A DNA stretch of 64,000 nucleotides from Aurantimonas marina (lineage in GTDB: Bacteria > Pseudomonadota > Alphaproteobacteria > Rhizobiales > Rhizobiaceae). Below the pieces are notes generated by a model. It ran no database searches. It saw only the letters and a program-made list of their open reading frames with translations, and was not told the origin of the DNA. Positions 44,176 to 52,518 of the stretch are shown here, piece by piece. Both the position numbers and the translations under genes were made by a program. The stretch is from NCBI RefSeq assembly GCF_017183135.1, contig NZ_JADDXW010000001.1, positions 62,001 through 126,000 on the forward strand. Direction: 5' to 3'. The stretch's first letter is position 1. Each line of letters opens with the position of its first letter.

Positions 44176-45204
44176 CTAACGCTCAGTGAGCTTCAGTTCG
44201 ATCCGGCGGTTGCGGTCACGCGCCTCGGGCGTGTTGTCGGTGTCGAGCGGTTGAAACTCGCCGAAGCCGGTCGCCGCCAGCCGCTCAGGTGGCACACCCT
44301 GGCTGATCAGGTATTTCACCACGGCCCCGGCCCGCTCGGTCGAAAGTTGCCAATTGTCCTCGAAACGGCCGCCGGTGACGGGAATATTGTCCGTGTGTCC
44401 GTCGACACGGATGATCCAGTTGATGTCGGAGGGAATCTCGCGCGCCAGTTCCTTGATCGCCGTTGCGAGCTTGGCCATTTCCTCCGCGCCTGCCGGCTGC
44501 AACACGTCCGAGCCCGACGGAAACAACACCTCCGACTGGAACACGAAACGGTCGCCGACGATGCGGATGTTTTCGCGGTCCGACAGGATTTCCCGCAGCC
44601 GACCGAAGAAATCCGAGCGATAACGTGACAATTCCTGCACGCGCTGCGCCAGTGCCACGTTGAGGCGGCGGCCGAGATCGGCGATCTTGGTCCGGCTTTC
44701 CTGATCACGGCTTTCCGACACATCCAACGCGTTTTCCAGAGCCGCAATCTGCTGCCGCAGGGCGGACAATTGCTGATTGAGCAATTCGATCTGCGACCGC
44801 GCGCGCTGAGAGAACTGCTGTTCGTCGTCGAGGGCCGATTGCAGACCCTCGACTTCGGCGCTTGCTGCCGCGGCCGAACCGGTGTCCGATTCCAAGGCGC
44901 GTTGCAGCCGGCTCTTTTCCTCTTCCGTAGAGGACAGCGAGGCACGCAGCGTCGCGATCTGATCCTGATAGTCCTGTCCTGTCGAGCGTTCGAGCGCCAA
45001 GAGCTGCGTCAACTCGTTGATCTGCGTGTTCAGCCGGTCGAGCACCTCGTCCTTGCCCGAGATTTCACGGCTGAGCAGAAACTGCACCAGCACGAAGACC
45101 GAGAGCAGGAACATGATCGCCAAAAGCAGCGTGGATAGCGCGTCCACGAAGCCCGGCCAATAATCGACCGTCCGTTCGCTCCTGCGGTTCCGCGCGAGCG
45201 CCAT
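44176..45204 (-). CDS. MotB/OmpA-like membrane-anchored peptidoglycan-binding protein
   Basis: A 342-residue partner of a MotA/ExbB-like protein. One N-terminal helix carries the conserved Asp of ion-driven stators (WPGFVDALSTLLLAIMFLL). A long periplasmic coiled coil spans residues ~50-205 (heptad-rich LQRALESD, IELLNQQLSALRQQIAALENAL). The OmpA peptidoglycan-binding domain covers ~215-342 (VDGHTDNIPV, NWQLSTERAGAVVKYL, RDRNRRIELKL). The long coil is unlike flagellar MotB. Its start is 3 bp after the upstream stator gene. Confidence 0.88.
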   Translation of the reverse strand: MALARNRRSERTVDYWPGFVDALSTLLLAIMFLLSVFVLVQFLLSREISGKDEVLDRLNTQINELTQLLALERSTGQDYQDQIATLRASLSSTEEEKSRLQRALESDTGSAAAASAEVEGLQSALDDEQQFSQRARSQIELLNQQLSALRQQIAALENALDVSESRDQESRTKIADLGRRLNVALAQRVQELSRYRSDFFGRLREILSDRENIRIVGDRFVFQSEVLFPSGSDVLQPAGAEEMAKLATAIKELAREIPSDINWIIRVDGHTDNIPVTGGRFEDNWQLSTERAGAVVKYLISQGVPPERLAATGFGEFQPLDTDNTPEARDRNRRIELKLTER

Positions 45205-45207
45205 CGC

Positions 45208-46248
45208 TCAGCGATCCTTGCTCATGGAGCCGATCTGGCGGGAAAGACGGTCGAGCACTTGGCGCAATTCGCGCTGCTCGCCGGCCTGCGCCTCGACGAA
45301 ATCACGCAGGAGCTGCTGCTCGCTGCGCATGTGTGTGACCAGCCCCTGAATGCTCTCGGCGAGATTGGCCATGGCTGCGCTGGTGCGCGGGTTCGCGCCC
45401 TGATCCTGGACGAGCTTGGTGACTTGATCCGACAGGACCCGCAACTCATCGCCATGGGCTGGATTCTGGCCGGCATGCGGCGCCAGCACCATGTCCGACC
45501 CGACGTCGGTCACCGACGAGAGCCAGTTCTCCAGCTCGGTATAGAAACGGTTCTGGGCCCGGCCGATCTGCAGGTCGAGAAAGCCGAGGATGAGCGAGCC
45601 GGACAGACCGAACAGCGACGAGGAAAATGCCGTCCCCATGCCGGACAGCGGCGCCGCGAGACCGGCTTTCAGCGAGTCGAGGACGCTCGCCGTATCGCCG
45701 GCGCCGGGATCCAGTCCCTGGATCGTCGCGCCGATCGACCCGATCGTGCGCAACAAGCCCCAGAATGTCCCCAGCAGGCCCAGAAAGACCAAAAGGCCGA
45801 TCAGGTAACGGGCGATGTCACGGGTCTCGTCGAGGCGAGTCGCGATCGAATCGAGAATCGAGCGCATCGAATGGGTCGACAGAGAGATCGATCGCCGACG
45901 ACCGAGCAGCCCGCGCATCGGCGCCAAAAGCACCGGGTCCTTCAGCGTCTCGAAATCCGCCGCGCCTTCGCGATAGGCGTTGACCCAGCGCACCTCCCGC
46001 GCGAGGCGCAGGACCTGCAGCAGCGCTAGAAAGATACCCACGGCGAGGACGCCGATGATCAGGCCGTTGAGCCCGGGATTGGTGGCGAAGGCCGAGGAAA
46101 TCTGGCGGCTGAGGATCGCCGCGACGAACCCGGCGAGCGCCAGGAAAACGAGCATCGACCACAAGAAAACCATCGGACTCGAAAGCCGATTCGGGTCGAA
46201 ATCGTCCGGTCTTACCGTCTTGTCGGTCGGCGAACTGAAGACCTGCAT
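45208..46248 (-). CDS. MotA/TolQ/ExbB-like stator membrane protein
   Basis: A 346-residue inner-membrane protein with four helices in the MotA/ExbB arrangement: two near residues 25-70, then GLLVFLGLLGTFWGLLRTIGSIG and LSGMGTAFSSSLFGLSGSLILG, the proton-channel helices. A cytoplasmic helical C-terminus of ~130 residues follows. Together with the next gene it forms an ion-powered stator-like complex spanning to the peptidoglycan. No flagellar genes are nearby. The start at 46248 is preferred to one 11 codons upstream. A CtrA box lies ~200 bp upstream. Confidence 0.88.
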   Translation of the reverse strand: MQVFSSPTDKTVRPDDFDPNRLSSPMVFLWSMLVFLALAGFVAAILSRQISSAFATNPGLNGLIIGVLAVGIFLALLQVLRLAREVRWVNAYREGAADFETLKDPVLLAPMRGLLGRRRSISLSTHSMRSILDSIATRLDETRDIARYLIGLLVFLGLLGTFWGLLRTIGSIGATIQGLDPGAGDTASVLDSLKAGLAAPLSGMGTAFSSSLFGLSGSLILGFLDLQIGRAQNRFYTELENWLSSVTDVGSDMVLAPHAGQNPAHGDELRVLSDQVTKLVQDQGANPRTSAAMANLAESIQGLVTHMRSEQQLLRDFVEAQAGEQRELRQVLDRLSRQIGSMSKDR

Positions 46249-46444
46249 TACGTTCCAATCAACTCCTGCGGCAGTTGGCACGCCCCGGGCCGCGACCGCT
46301 CCGCGGGCCGGACCGGGCGCCTCGCACCTCTGCCCCGCGTCCCCGTGAGTCGACCGGTTCGCATTCCGGCCAAATCCCTGAAGCAGGATAAGGAATAATA
46401 CGGCACTTTCAAACGTCCGCGATGGTTACCGGAACGCCTTTGAA

Positions 46445-46459
46445 TTAATTCATCGTTAA
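46445..46459. promoter_or_regulatory. Candidate CtrA box upstream of the stator pair
   Basis: TTAA-TTCATCG-TTAA fits TTAA-N7-TTAA exactly. It lies in the 222-bp gap between suhB and the MotA/ExbB-like gene, about 197 bp before that gene's start and 12 bp after the suhB stop. AT-rich intergenic DNA makes a chance match possible. Confidence 0.45.
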
Positions 46460-46470
46460 ACCCGCGTGGC

Positions 46471-47289
46471 TCAACTGGTCTTGGCCGCCTGGCGTTTTGC
46501 CTCCGCCTTCTGCAACTGGTCGATCAGAGCCTTGTGCATGAACTCGTTGCCGCAAACGATGTCGCCGGCGACGTGGTCGAACTTCTTGCCATCCATGCCG
46601 GTGACGAACCCGCCGGCCTCGCGGACCAGAATCGCCCCGGCCGACAGATCCCAAGGCTCGAGCGCCCGCTCCCAGAAGCCGTCGAGGCGACCGGCGGCCA
46701 CATAGGCGATGTCGAGAGACGCCGCACCGATCCGCCGGATTCCGGCGGTCTCCGATATGATCTGCCTGAGTTCGTAAAGGAAGCCGGCATGATCGCCGCG
46801 TCCGAGAAAAGGAATTCCCGTGCCGAACAGGGCTTCCGGCAGTCGCTGGCGCGCTGCGACCCGCAGACGGCGATCGTTGAGATATGCCCCGCCGCCTTTT
46901 TCCGCCGTATAGAGCTCGTCCATCGCCGGGTTGAACACGACGCCCGCGACGATCTGGCCGTCACGCTCCAAAGCGATGGAGACCGCAAACATCGGAATGC
47001 CATGCAGAAAATTGGTGGTGCCGTCGAGCGGGTCGACGATCCAGCGGTGCTGGGGATCCTTGCCCTCGACGACGCCGCGCTCCTCCATCAGGAAGCCCCA
47101 GTCCGGACGGGAACGGGACAGTTCCTGGAAGACGATCTCCTCCGCCCGGCGGTCGGCATTGGACACAAAGTCCGCGGGCCCTTTCATGGATACCTGTAGA
47201 TTCTGCACCTCGCCGAAGTCACGGGTGAGGGATCGGCCGGCCTTCATGGCGGCCTGCGTCATCACATTGAGAAGCGCGGAACGGGCCAT
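46471..47289 (-). CDS. suhB: Inositol monophosphatase-family protein SuhB
   Basis: A 272-residue Mg-dependent, Li-sensitive phosphatase. Metal-site motifs are the Glu in LMEERGVVEG, WIVDPLDGTTNFLHGIPMF and WDLSAGAILVREAGG. In E. coli SuhB also binds Nus factors; whether that holds here is unknown. It lies downstream of efp on the same strand, 131 bp apart. Confidence 0.93.
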   Translation of the reverse strand: MARSALLNVMTQAAMKAGRSLTRDFGEVQNLQVSMKGPADFVSNADRRAEEIVFQELSRSRPDWGFLMEERGVVEGKDPQHRWIVDPLDGTTNFLHGIPMFAVSIALERDGQIVAGVVFNPAMDELYTAEKGGGAYLNDRRLRVAARQRLPEALFGTGIPFLGRGDHAGFLYELRQIISETAGIRRIGAASLDIAYVAAGRLDGFWERALEPWDLSAGAILVREAGGFVTGMDGKKFDHVAGDIVCGNEFMHKALIDQLQKAEAKRQAAKTS

Positions 47290-47420
47290 TGGTTGCTTTC
47301 GTCAGATGCGGCGTAGCCGCCAGAGCGGCGTCAGGCACGGGGCGCGAGTGCCGCCAAACAAAGGGTATTCGGTGCCTGGCTTGGGTCGTGCGCCGCAGCG
47401 AAGTTCCGAAGGCGAGCGCC

Positions 47421-47984
47421 TCAGTCGGCGCGGCGCAGATAGGTGATTTCGTTCGTGTCGACCAGAATTTTCTCGCCGGAATCGATGAACGGCGGCACCA
47501 TCACCCGCATGCCGTTTTCCATCACCGCCGGCTTGTAGGACGAGGTGGCCGTCTGGCCCTTCACCACCGGGTCGGCCTCGACGATCGACAGCACCACCTG
47601 ATCGGGCAACTTAATGCCGATCGGCTTGTCCTCGTGGCTTTCCACGGTCACCATCATGCCATCCTGGAGGAAGGCCGCCCGCTCACCGACGAACTCCTTC
47701 TGCAACTCCAGCTGCTCGTAGGTTTCGGTATCCATGAACACCAGCATCTCGCCTTCGGCATAGAGGAACTGATAGTCCTTTTGCTCGAGGCGCACCCGCT
47801 CGACGGTCTCGGACGCCCGAAACCGTTCGTTCAGCTTGGTGCCGTCGATAAGGTTTTTGAGTTCGACCTGGGCAAAGGCGCCGCCCTTGCCCGGCTTGAC
47901 ATGGGCGGTTTTGATAGCCGCCCAGAGGCCGCCATTGTGCTCGATTACATTGCCCGGGCGAATTTCGTTTCCGTTGATCTTCAT
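47421..47984 (-). CDS. efp: Elongation factor P
   Basis: Rescues ribosomes stalled at polyproline. The 187-residue, three-beta-barrel protein has the modification loop [12 protein letters not shown] with Lys33 at the tip, the residue beta-lysylated in EpmA-containing bacteria. C-terminal [18 protein letters not shown] is typical. ATG 47984 ([12 protein letters not shown]) gives standard length. YebC, encoded near 3.3 kb, has a related proposed role. Confidence 0.96.
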   Translation of the reverse strand: MKINGNEIRPGNVIEHNGGLWAAIKTAHVKPGKGGAFAQVELKNLIDGTKLNERFRASETVERVRLEQKDYQFLYAEGEMLVFMDTETYEQLELQKEFVGERAAFLQDGMMVTVESHEDKPIGIKLPDQVVLSIVEADPVVKGQTATSSYKPAVMENGMRVMVPPFIDSGEKILVDTNEITYLRRAD

Positions 47985-48208
47985 CGAAGCTCTCGAAGGT
48001 TCGGCGCCGGCGGCGGGAGGTCCGAGCGTGGCGGCGTCAGTGATTGGCGAGATGGTCGACAGCAACGCCGCGAGGGCGTCGGACGATAAATAGTGTGCGC
48101 TGTATCTGCCGGTTGGCGCTCAAGACCATAATTCCCCGATCCATTCAAGCCTCGACGCGACGCTGGCTCTGAACGACGATCGAGGCGGCCGGCCATAGCG
48201 GCCCAGCG

Positions 48209-49255
48209 TCAGCTTGAACGAAAGCGGTTTGCCGCTTCGAGGGCGGATTTTTGCGTCGCGGGATCGAGACCCCGGAAGAAATCGTCGAGGACCGGATCGG
48301 TGTTCTCCACCCGTTTGGCCAGGACCGCCCATTTGGCCGCCTCCATCCGGTCAGGCGCGGTGCCGATGCCGTCCTTGTAGAGATGCGCGATGCGATTGAT
48401 GGCGATCGGATTGCCGCGGAGAGCCGCACGCTTGAGAAACTGGAAACCGGACTCGATCTCGGCGGGGCCACCTTTTCCGTTGACCAGCCAGATACCGTAT
48501 TCCACCTGGGCGGTGTCCTGACCATTGATGGCCGCGGCTTTCAGCCAGGCCCGCGCCTTTATGTCGTCGGCGGGGACCCCTCGCCCGTAGAGGAAAAGCT
48601 GCGCCATGGCATATTGGGCGTCGGCGACTCCGGCATGCGCCGCCTTGGCGAAATAGTCCTTCGCCTCCTCGAAGCCCGCGGTCGGCGCCGCTTCGATCAG
48701 CATCTGCCCGTAATTGTACTGAGCCAGCGGCAAGCCTTCGTCGGCTGCGGCCTTCATCAGGTCGCGGGCCTTGGCGACGTCGGGCGCGACAACAGTGCCG
48801 TCCAGCAGCATCAACGCATAGCGAAACTGTCCTTCCGGACTGCCGGACGCGGCGGCGGCCTCGTACCAGCGCGCCGCCTCCTTCAGATCCTGGGCGACGC
48901 CCAGGCCACGAGAATAGATTTCGCCGAGCAGCGTCTGGGCCGCCGGATCACCCAGATTGGCGATCGGCTCGGCAAGCTTTAGCGCCGAGAGGTAGAAACC
49001 GCGCTGGAAGGCGCCATAGGCCAATTCGCTCTTCGAGGGCACCGCACCGCCGTCAGCCTCGCCTGTGGCACCGGGCCCGGACTTAGCGTCCGAAGGAGCT
49101 GGCAGTGCCGTGCCACCCGAGCCATCGGGCCCCGAGTTGGCATCCCCTGCCGCCGCCTCATCGCTCGGCCCGGCCGCCAGGGCTCCGGACAAGCTGCCGA
49201 GAACAAGGACCAAGGCTGCGACGAGCCGGATCGGCCGGCGGAAGGACAAGGGCAT
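48209..49255 (-). CDS. Exported Sel1-repeat protein
   Basis: A 348-residue protein. It has an N-terminal signal sequence (RLVAALVLVLGSLSGALAAG), a Gly/Ser/Asp-rich linker to residue ~75, and about six Sel1-like repeats (AQTLLGEIYSRGLGVAQDLKEAARWYEAAAASG; AQYAMAQLFLYGRGVPADDIKARAWLKAAAING). Such solenoids mediate protein contacts, in some rhizobia for exopolysaccharide control (ExoR). The start ATG overlaps the thiE stop (TGATG); a GTG one codon earlier is possible. Confidence 0.88.
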   Translation of the reverse strand: MPLSFRRPIRLVAALVLVLGSLSGALAAGPSDEAAAGDANSGPDGSGGTALPAPSDAKSGPGATGEADGGAVPSKSELAYGAFQRGFYLSALKLAEPIANLGDPAAQTLLGEIYSRGLGVAQDLKEAARWYEAAAASGSPEGQFRYALMLLDGTVVAPDVAKARDLMKAAADEGLPLAQYNYGQMLIEAAPTAGFEEAKDYFAKAAHAGVADAQYAMAQLFLYGRGVPADDIKARAWLKAAAINGQDTAQVEYGIWLVNGKGGPAEIESGFQFLKRAALRGNPIAINRIAHLYKDGIGTAPDRMEAAKWAVLAKRVENTDPVLDDFFRGLDPATQKSALEAANRFRSS

Positions 49256-49911
49256 CACGCTGCCTCGCTCTCCATCCAGCTATCGATGATCGCGTTCGCC
49301 CTGGCGACCACGGCGCCGGCGTCCTGAGGCTTGTCGAACACCGCCCCCGAAAGAGCGACGAACTCGGCTCCCGTCTCCACCGCGGCTCCCACGCCCTCCA
49401 CACTCCGACCCGCCATGACGATACAGGGAATCTCGACGATCTCGGCCCACCACTCCGCCATTTCGAGATTCTTGTCGTGGGGCAGGTCGGCGACGTCGCC
49501 ACCGAAGCGGCCGAAAAACAGATAATCCGGCAAACGCTCACCGGCCTCTAGGGCGTCATGACGGGCCTCGAAACCGGAAGCGCCGACGATCACCTTCGGC
49601 GAATATCGCTCCACCGCTTCGTCCAAAGCTCGCAGATCGCCCGCGCTCAAATGGATGCCATCGGCTCCCACCCGGCCCGCACAACGGCTGTCGTCGGCGA
49701 TGATGGCAGCCGCCCCGGCCGCTTGAATTATCGGCACAAGGCCCTCGGCGAACCGCTGGAACGAGGCGGAATCGCGTCCGGCCGGGTCGATTATGACGGA
49801 AGCGACATCACCGCCTGCGAGCGCGGCGCGCATAGCGTCTTCCGCGCCGGCATCGCCAAGCGCGGTGGTCAAGAGGACGAGTCTCGGACGAATGACAGGG
49901 TCGAGGGTCAT
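49255..49911 (-). CDS. Thiamine phosphate synthase-like protein (ThiE/TenI family)
   Basis: A 218-residue TIM-barrel of the ThiE/TenI family. The phosphate-side segments are recognisable: AGRVGADGIHLSAGDLRALDE, VIVGASGFEARHDAL, DYLFFGRFGG and VMAGRSVEGVGAAVETGAEFVALSGAVFD. The usual GxHLGQxD reads HLSAGDL and the A-I-G-G-I loop is altered, so it may be a diverged ThiE2 or TenI-like protein rather than the main synthase. Coupled by overlap to the Sel1 protein gene. No TPP riboswitch was seen upstream. Confidence 0.8.
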   Translation of the reverse strand: MTLDPVIRPRLVLLTTALGDAGAEDAMRAALAGGDVASVIIDPAGRDSASFQRFAEGLVPIIQAAGAAAIIADDSRCAGRVGADGIHLSAGDLRALDEAVERYSPKVIVGASGFEARHDALEAGERLPDYLFFGRFGGDVADLPHDKNLEMAEWWAEIVEIPCIVMAGRSVEGVGAAVETGAEFVALSGAVFDKPQDAGAVVARANAIIDSWMESEAA

Positions 49912-50182
49912 GGAGCGGTTCTGGCGATGCGTTTTCGGCGACGGCAGCCCGTCTTCCAGGACCTTCTAGCAAATCGACCGGGGCCAGCGAAACCTTTGAT
50001 GTGAGATAAACGCCAGAACAAAGACGCGGCGAGCACAAAATGAAATCGCTTTCGAAGCCGGCGGTCGTCACCGCCATGACGAAACCATCTCACCCAGGCA
50101 CATGAAGACCCGTTACGTGAAGAGATCGCGATCGAACCCGCCGGATCGCCTGATCAGAAAACGAATCATCCGACGTCGCGCC

Positions 50183-50389
50183 CTAGACGCTAAGACCAGC
50201 GGCCTTGGCCCGATTGATAAGAGCGCCCACGCGCATCGCACAAGAGCGCTTTCGCGCCTCGATCGCCTCTTCGCTCAAACCCCACCGATCAAAGTCTCGG
50301 CCCAGTTTCCAAAGGCTGTCGGCGCGCGTGTCGAACTGCCCAGCCAGATCGTCCAGAACCTCCGCGCGAGTGCGCAATTCCATCTGCAT
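50183..50389 (-). CDS. Small helical protein of unknown function
   Basis: A 68-residue acidic/basic mixed, predicted-helical protein (AEVLDDLAGQFDTRADSLWKLG...LSEEAIEARKRSCAMRVGALINRAKAAG) with AGGGAG 6 bp before ATG 50389. The frame stays open to a GTG at 50611; the extra 74 codons look less gene-like and would put the start inside the CtrA box. I do not recognise a family. Confidence 0.5.
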   Translation of the reverse strand: MQMELRTRAEVLDDLAGQFDTRADSLWKLGRDFDRWGLSEEAIEARKRSCAMRVGALINRAKAAGLSV

Positions 50390-50603
50390 CCCCATCTCCC
50401 TCTGTCGGCTTCCGAATAGCACAACATGGTGAACACAAGACGGTCCGGGCATCATTTTGCGGTGGATAAGCGGGATTAGGTCGCCCTGCCAAACCCTTAC
50501 GTTCCCGGGCTCAAAAACGACGCCAGCGGCGCGCCATTCCGTTGCGTCGAACGCCATCGTCGCCTGTGAATTCATGGCATCGGCTACGAAGACTGCGGCG
50601 ATC

Positions 50604-50619
50604 TTAACCACTTGTTAAC
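50604..50619 (+). promoter_or_regulatory. CtrA box upstream of a coiled-coil protein gene
   Basis: TTAA-CCACTTG-TTAAC, an exact TTAA-N7-TTAAC match with the preferred TTAACCA half-site. It lies 87-102 bp upstream of the ATG at 50706, a suitable distance for CtrA-activated transcription, and could also serve the small gene on the other strand. Confidence 0.7.
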
Positions 50620-50705
50620 ATAGCGGTGGCCCGCCGTTGCGCTTCGTGCAAATGTAAGTCGAACGTGAAAGCACGTCGCGAGATTTAGTAGTCGGAGAGA
50701 GTATC

Positions 50706-51287
50706 ATGGCGACAAATGCGGTGGACGAATTCAACGCCGGCATCGGTGACATACTGCGCAGCAAGCCCACCAGGGGATCGACGGGGGAAATCGACCGCAA
50801 CCTCCCGAGCACGCCCATGCCGACCACGCAGGGAACTGCCGTGCAGAACGCTACGCCGGAGACGGCAGCCCGCTTACCCCGTCGCATTGCAGGCGGCTTT
50901 CAGGGAGTGGGCGACGACTTGGATCGGCGTGCCCGCGACTGGCGCAATACGGTGCGTCTTCTGGAGCAGCAGCGGCCGCAGCTTGAATCTGCCGAAGCGG
51001 AACATGCCAGGCTGCATGAGGCTCTTGCCCGGATCGTGCCGGAAGTCCAGGAAAATGGCCGCGCGTTGAAAGCCTTGCTGGACACGACGAAGACCGGAGA
51101 CATTTCCGGCGACCTGGCGACTCAGTTCAACAAGAACCTGAACTCGCTTGATGAACTGGAAAGCGTCGCCGAAGCGCTGACCGCGAATTTGGTATGGGTT
51201 CGCTCGACCTGGGAGCAGTATGCCCGGACGATCATCAAGGCGCAAAAAATGCGCGAGGAGATGAAGCCGGGCGCGAGCGAACACTAG
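50706..51287 (+). CDS. Coiled-coil protein of unknown function, possibly CtrA-controlled
   Basis: Not recognised. A 193-residue soluble protein without signal peptide or membrane helix. Residues 1-60 look disordered (Thr/Pro/Gly-rich). Residues ~65-185 are helical with coiled-coil character (RDWRNTVRLLEQQRPQLESAEAEHARLHEAL; DELESVAEALTANLVWV). GGAGAG precedes the ATG. It is monocistronic: a CtrA box upstream and a strong terminator downstream. A role in a cell-cycle, flagellar or envelope process is suggested only by the CtrA box. Confidence 0.75.
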   Translation: MATNAVDEFNAGIGDILRSKPTRGSTGEIDRNLPSTPMPTTQGTAVQNATPETAARLPRRIAGGFQGVGDDLDRRARDWRNTVRLLEQQRPQLESAEAEHARLHEALARIVPEVQENGRALKALLDTTKTGDISGDLATQFNKNLNSLDELESVAEALTANLVWVRSTWEQYARTIIKAQKMREEMKPGASEH

Positions 51288-51673
51288 TTCACGGCCAGGC
51301 TGGATCGAGTCGACCCGATTGCTTGAACAGCTCGAGCCGGCTCGTGCGTTCGCGACGGCGGCACTCCAATAGCAGGATCGAAACATTGGAGCGGCCTCCC
51401 GTCGAAGGATGGGAGGCCGTTTTCGTTCCGCGTGATTGACCGGACCGCCTTTCCGGCGCATCTGACGGTATCGGGGACGCCGCTTTGTGACTCGGTTCGC
51501 CGAGACGATCCGCGCGGAGCATGGCGACGAGGGTAGCGGCCCTCCGTTTGCGCCGGCCGACAGTTCGAAGGTCAGCGCGTTTCCGGTCTAGGGTCCGATG
51601 CTCAATCAAGGTGGTAGAGCATCCGTCGTGCGTTCGAACGGCCGCACGCCGCATTAGACTGATTGAGCACAGC
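51288..51673. other. Intergenic region with a terminator
   Basis: Contains the terminator of the upstream coiled-coil gene (51392-51423). The remaining ~250 bp before the TauE-family gene has only Arg-rich random frames and no recognised site. Confidence 0.5.
51392..51423 (+). terminator. Intrinsic terminator after the coiled-coil protein gene
   Basis: CGGCCTCCC (51392-51400) pairs perfectly with GGGAGGCCG (51411-51419), followed by TTTT. Confidence 0.85.
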
Positions 51674-52432
51674 GTGATCACGGACCCTGTCTTCTACCTC
51701 GCCGCCATTCCGGCGGTTCTGCTCATCGGCTTGTCGAAGGGCGGCTTTGGCGGCTCGATATCGCTGGTCGGCGTCCCCCTGATGGCAATGATCGTGTCGC
51801 CGGTCGTGGCTGCCGGGATTCTCCTGCCGATCATGGTCGTCATGGATGGCATCAGCCTCTATGCCTGGCGCGGCCGATTCGATCGCGCACTGCTCCTCTC
51901 GATGTTGCCGGCGGCGATCGGCGGCGTTGGCCTTGGCTATCTGACGGCCGCATTCATCTCGCCCGACGGCGTTCGAGTTCTCCTCGGGCTCCTCGCCCTG
52001 TGGTTCGCCGCCGACTGGTTTTTCCGTTCGCGCCACAGGAGCGACCCGAAGGAGAGGCGCCCGCTCCGGGCAAGTGCCTGGGGCGCCGTCAGCGGCTTTT
52101 CAAGCTTTGTCAGCCATGCGGGCGGCCCGCCATACCAGATCTACGTGTTGCCCCTACGGCTGACGCCGCAGACCTATGCCGGCACGTCGGCGGTATTCTT
52201 CGCCGCCGTCAACGGGGTCAAGCTGCTGCCCTATTTTCTGCTGGGGCAGTTTTCGACCGGCAATCTCATGACGTCCGCCGTGTTGTTGCCGCTTGCCCCG
52301 GTGGCAACGCTCATCGGCGTCTGGCTCGTCCGCAAGGTCGATCCGGCCGCCTTCTATGTTTTCACCTATGCCCTGCTTGTTCCCGTGGGCCTCAAGCTCG
52401 TCTTCGACGGAGCCGCCGCGATGATCTCCTGA
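51674..52432 (+). CDS. TauE/SafE-family membrane permease
   Basis: A 252-residue, about eight-helix protein of the TauE/SafE family, whose studied members export sulfite, sulfoacetate or related organic anions. Typical features are IGLSKGGFGGSISLVGVPLMA near the start and the second-half repeat FSSFVSHAGGPPYQIYVLPLRL. The GTG start at 51674 begins the first helix. The ribosome site is weak, so a TTG four codons upstream is possible. Substrate unknown. Confidence 0.87.
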   Translation: MITDPVFYLAAIPAVLLIGLSKGGFGGSISLVGVPLMAMIVSPVVAAGILLPIMVVMDGISLYAWRGRFDRALLLSMLPAAIGGVGLGYLTAAFISPDGVRVLLGLLALWFAADWFFRSRHRSDPKERRPLRASAWGAVSGFSSFVSHAGGPPYQIYVLPLRLTPQTYAGTSAVFFAAVNGVKLLPYFLLGQFSTGNLMTSAVLLPLAPVATLIGVWLVRKVDPAAFYVFTYALLVPVGLKLVFDGAAAMIS

Positions 52433-52518
52433 CACCTGCTTGCCGTGACGCAGCGCGTGCGATCTTCTATAGCTCATGCTCTGGCGCGTCGACGAACCGC
52501 GCTGACCAGGGAGGACCG

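Noticed and set aside
44176-46248. Zorya-type anti-phage system (ZorA/ZorB-like pair)
   Set aside because: The domain pair matches in outline, but no ZorC, ZorD or ZorE gene is adjacent, the MotA-like protein lacks the very long ZorA tail, and neighbours are housekeeping genes.
49912-50182. TPP riboswitch before the ThiE-like gene
   Set aside because: No CTGAGA or ACCTGA-type blocks were found on the minus strand.
51289-51681. 130-codon minus-strand frame before the TauE-family gene
   Set aside because: It runs through the plus-strand terminator, is Arg/Ser-rich and has no ribosome site or homology that I recognise.
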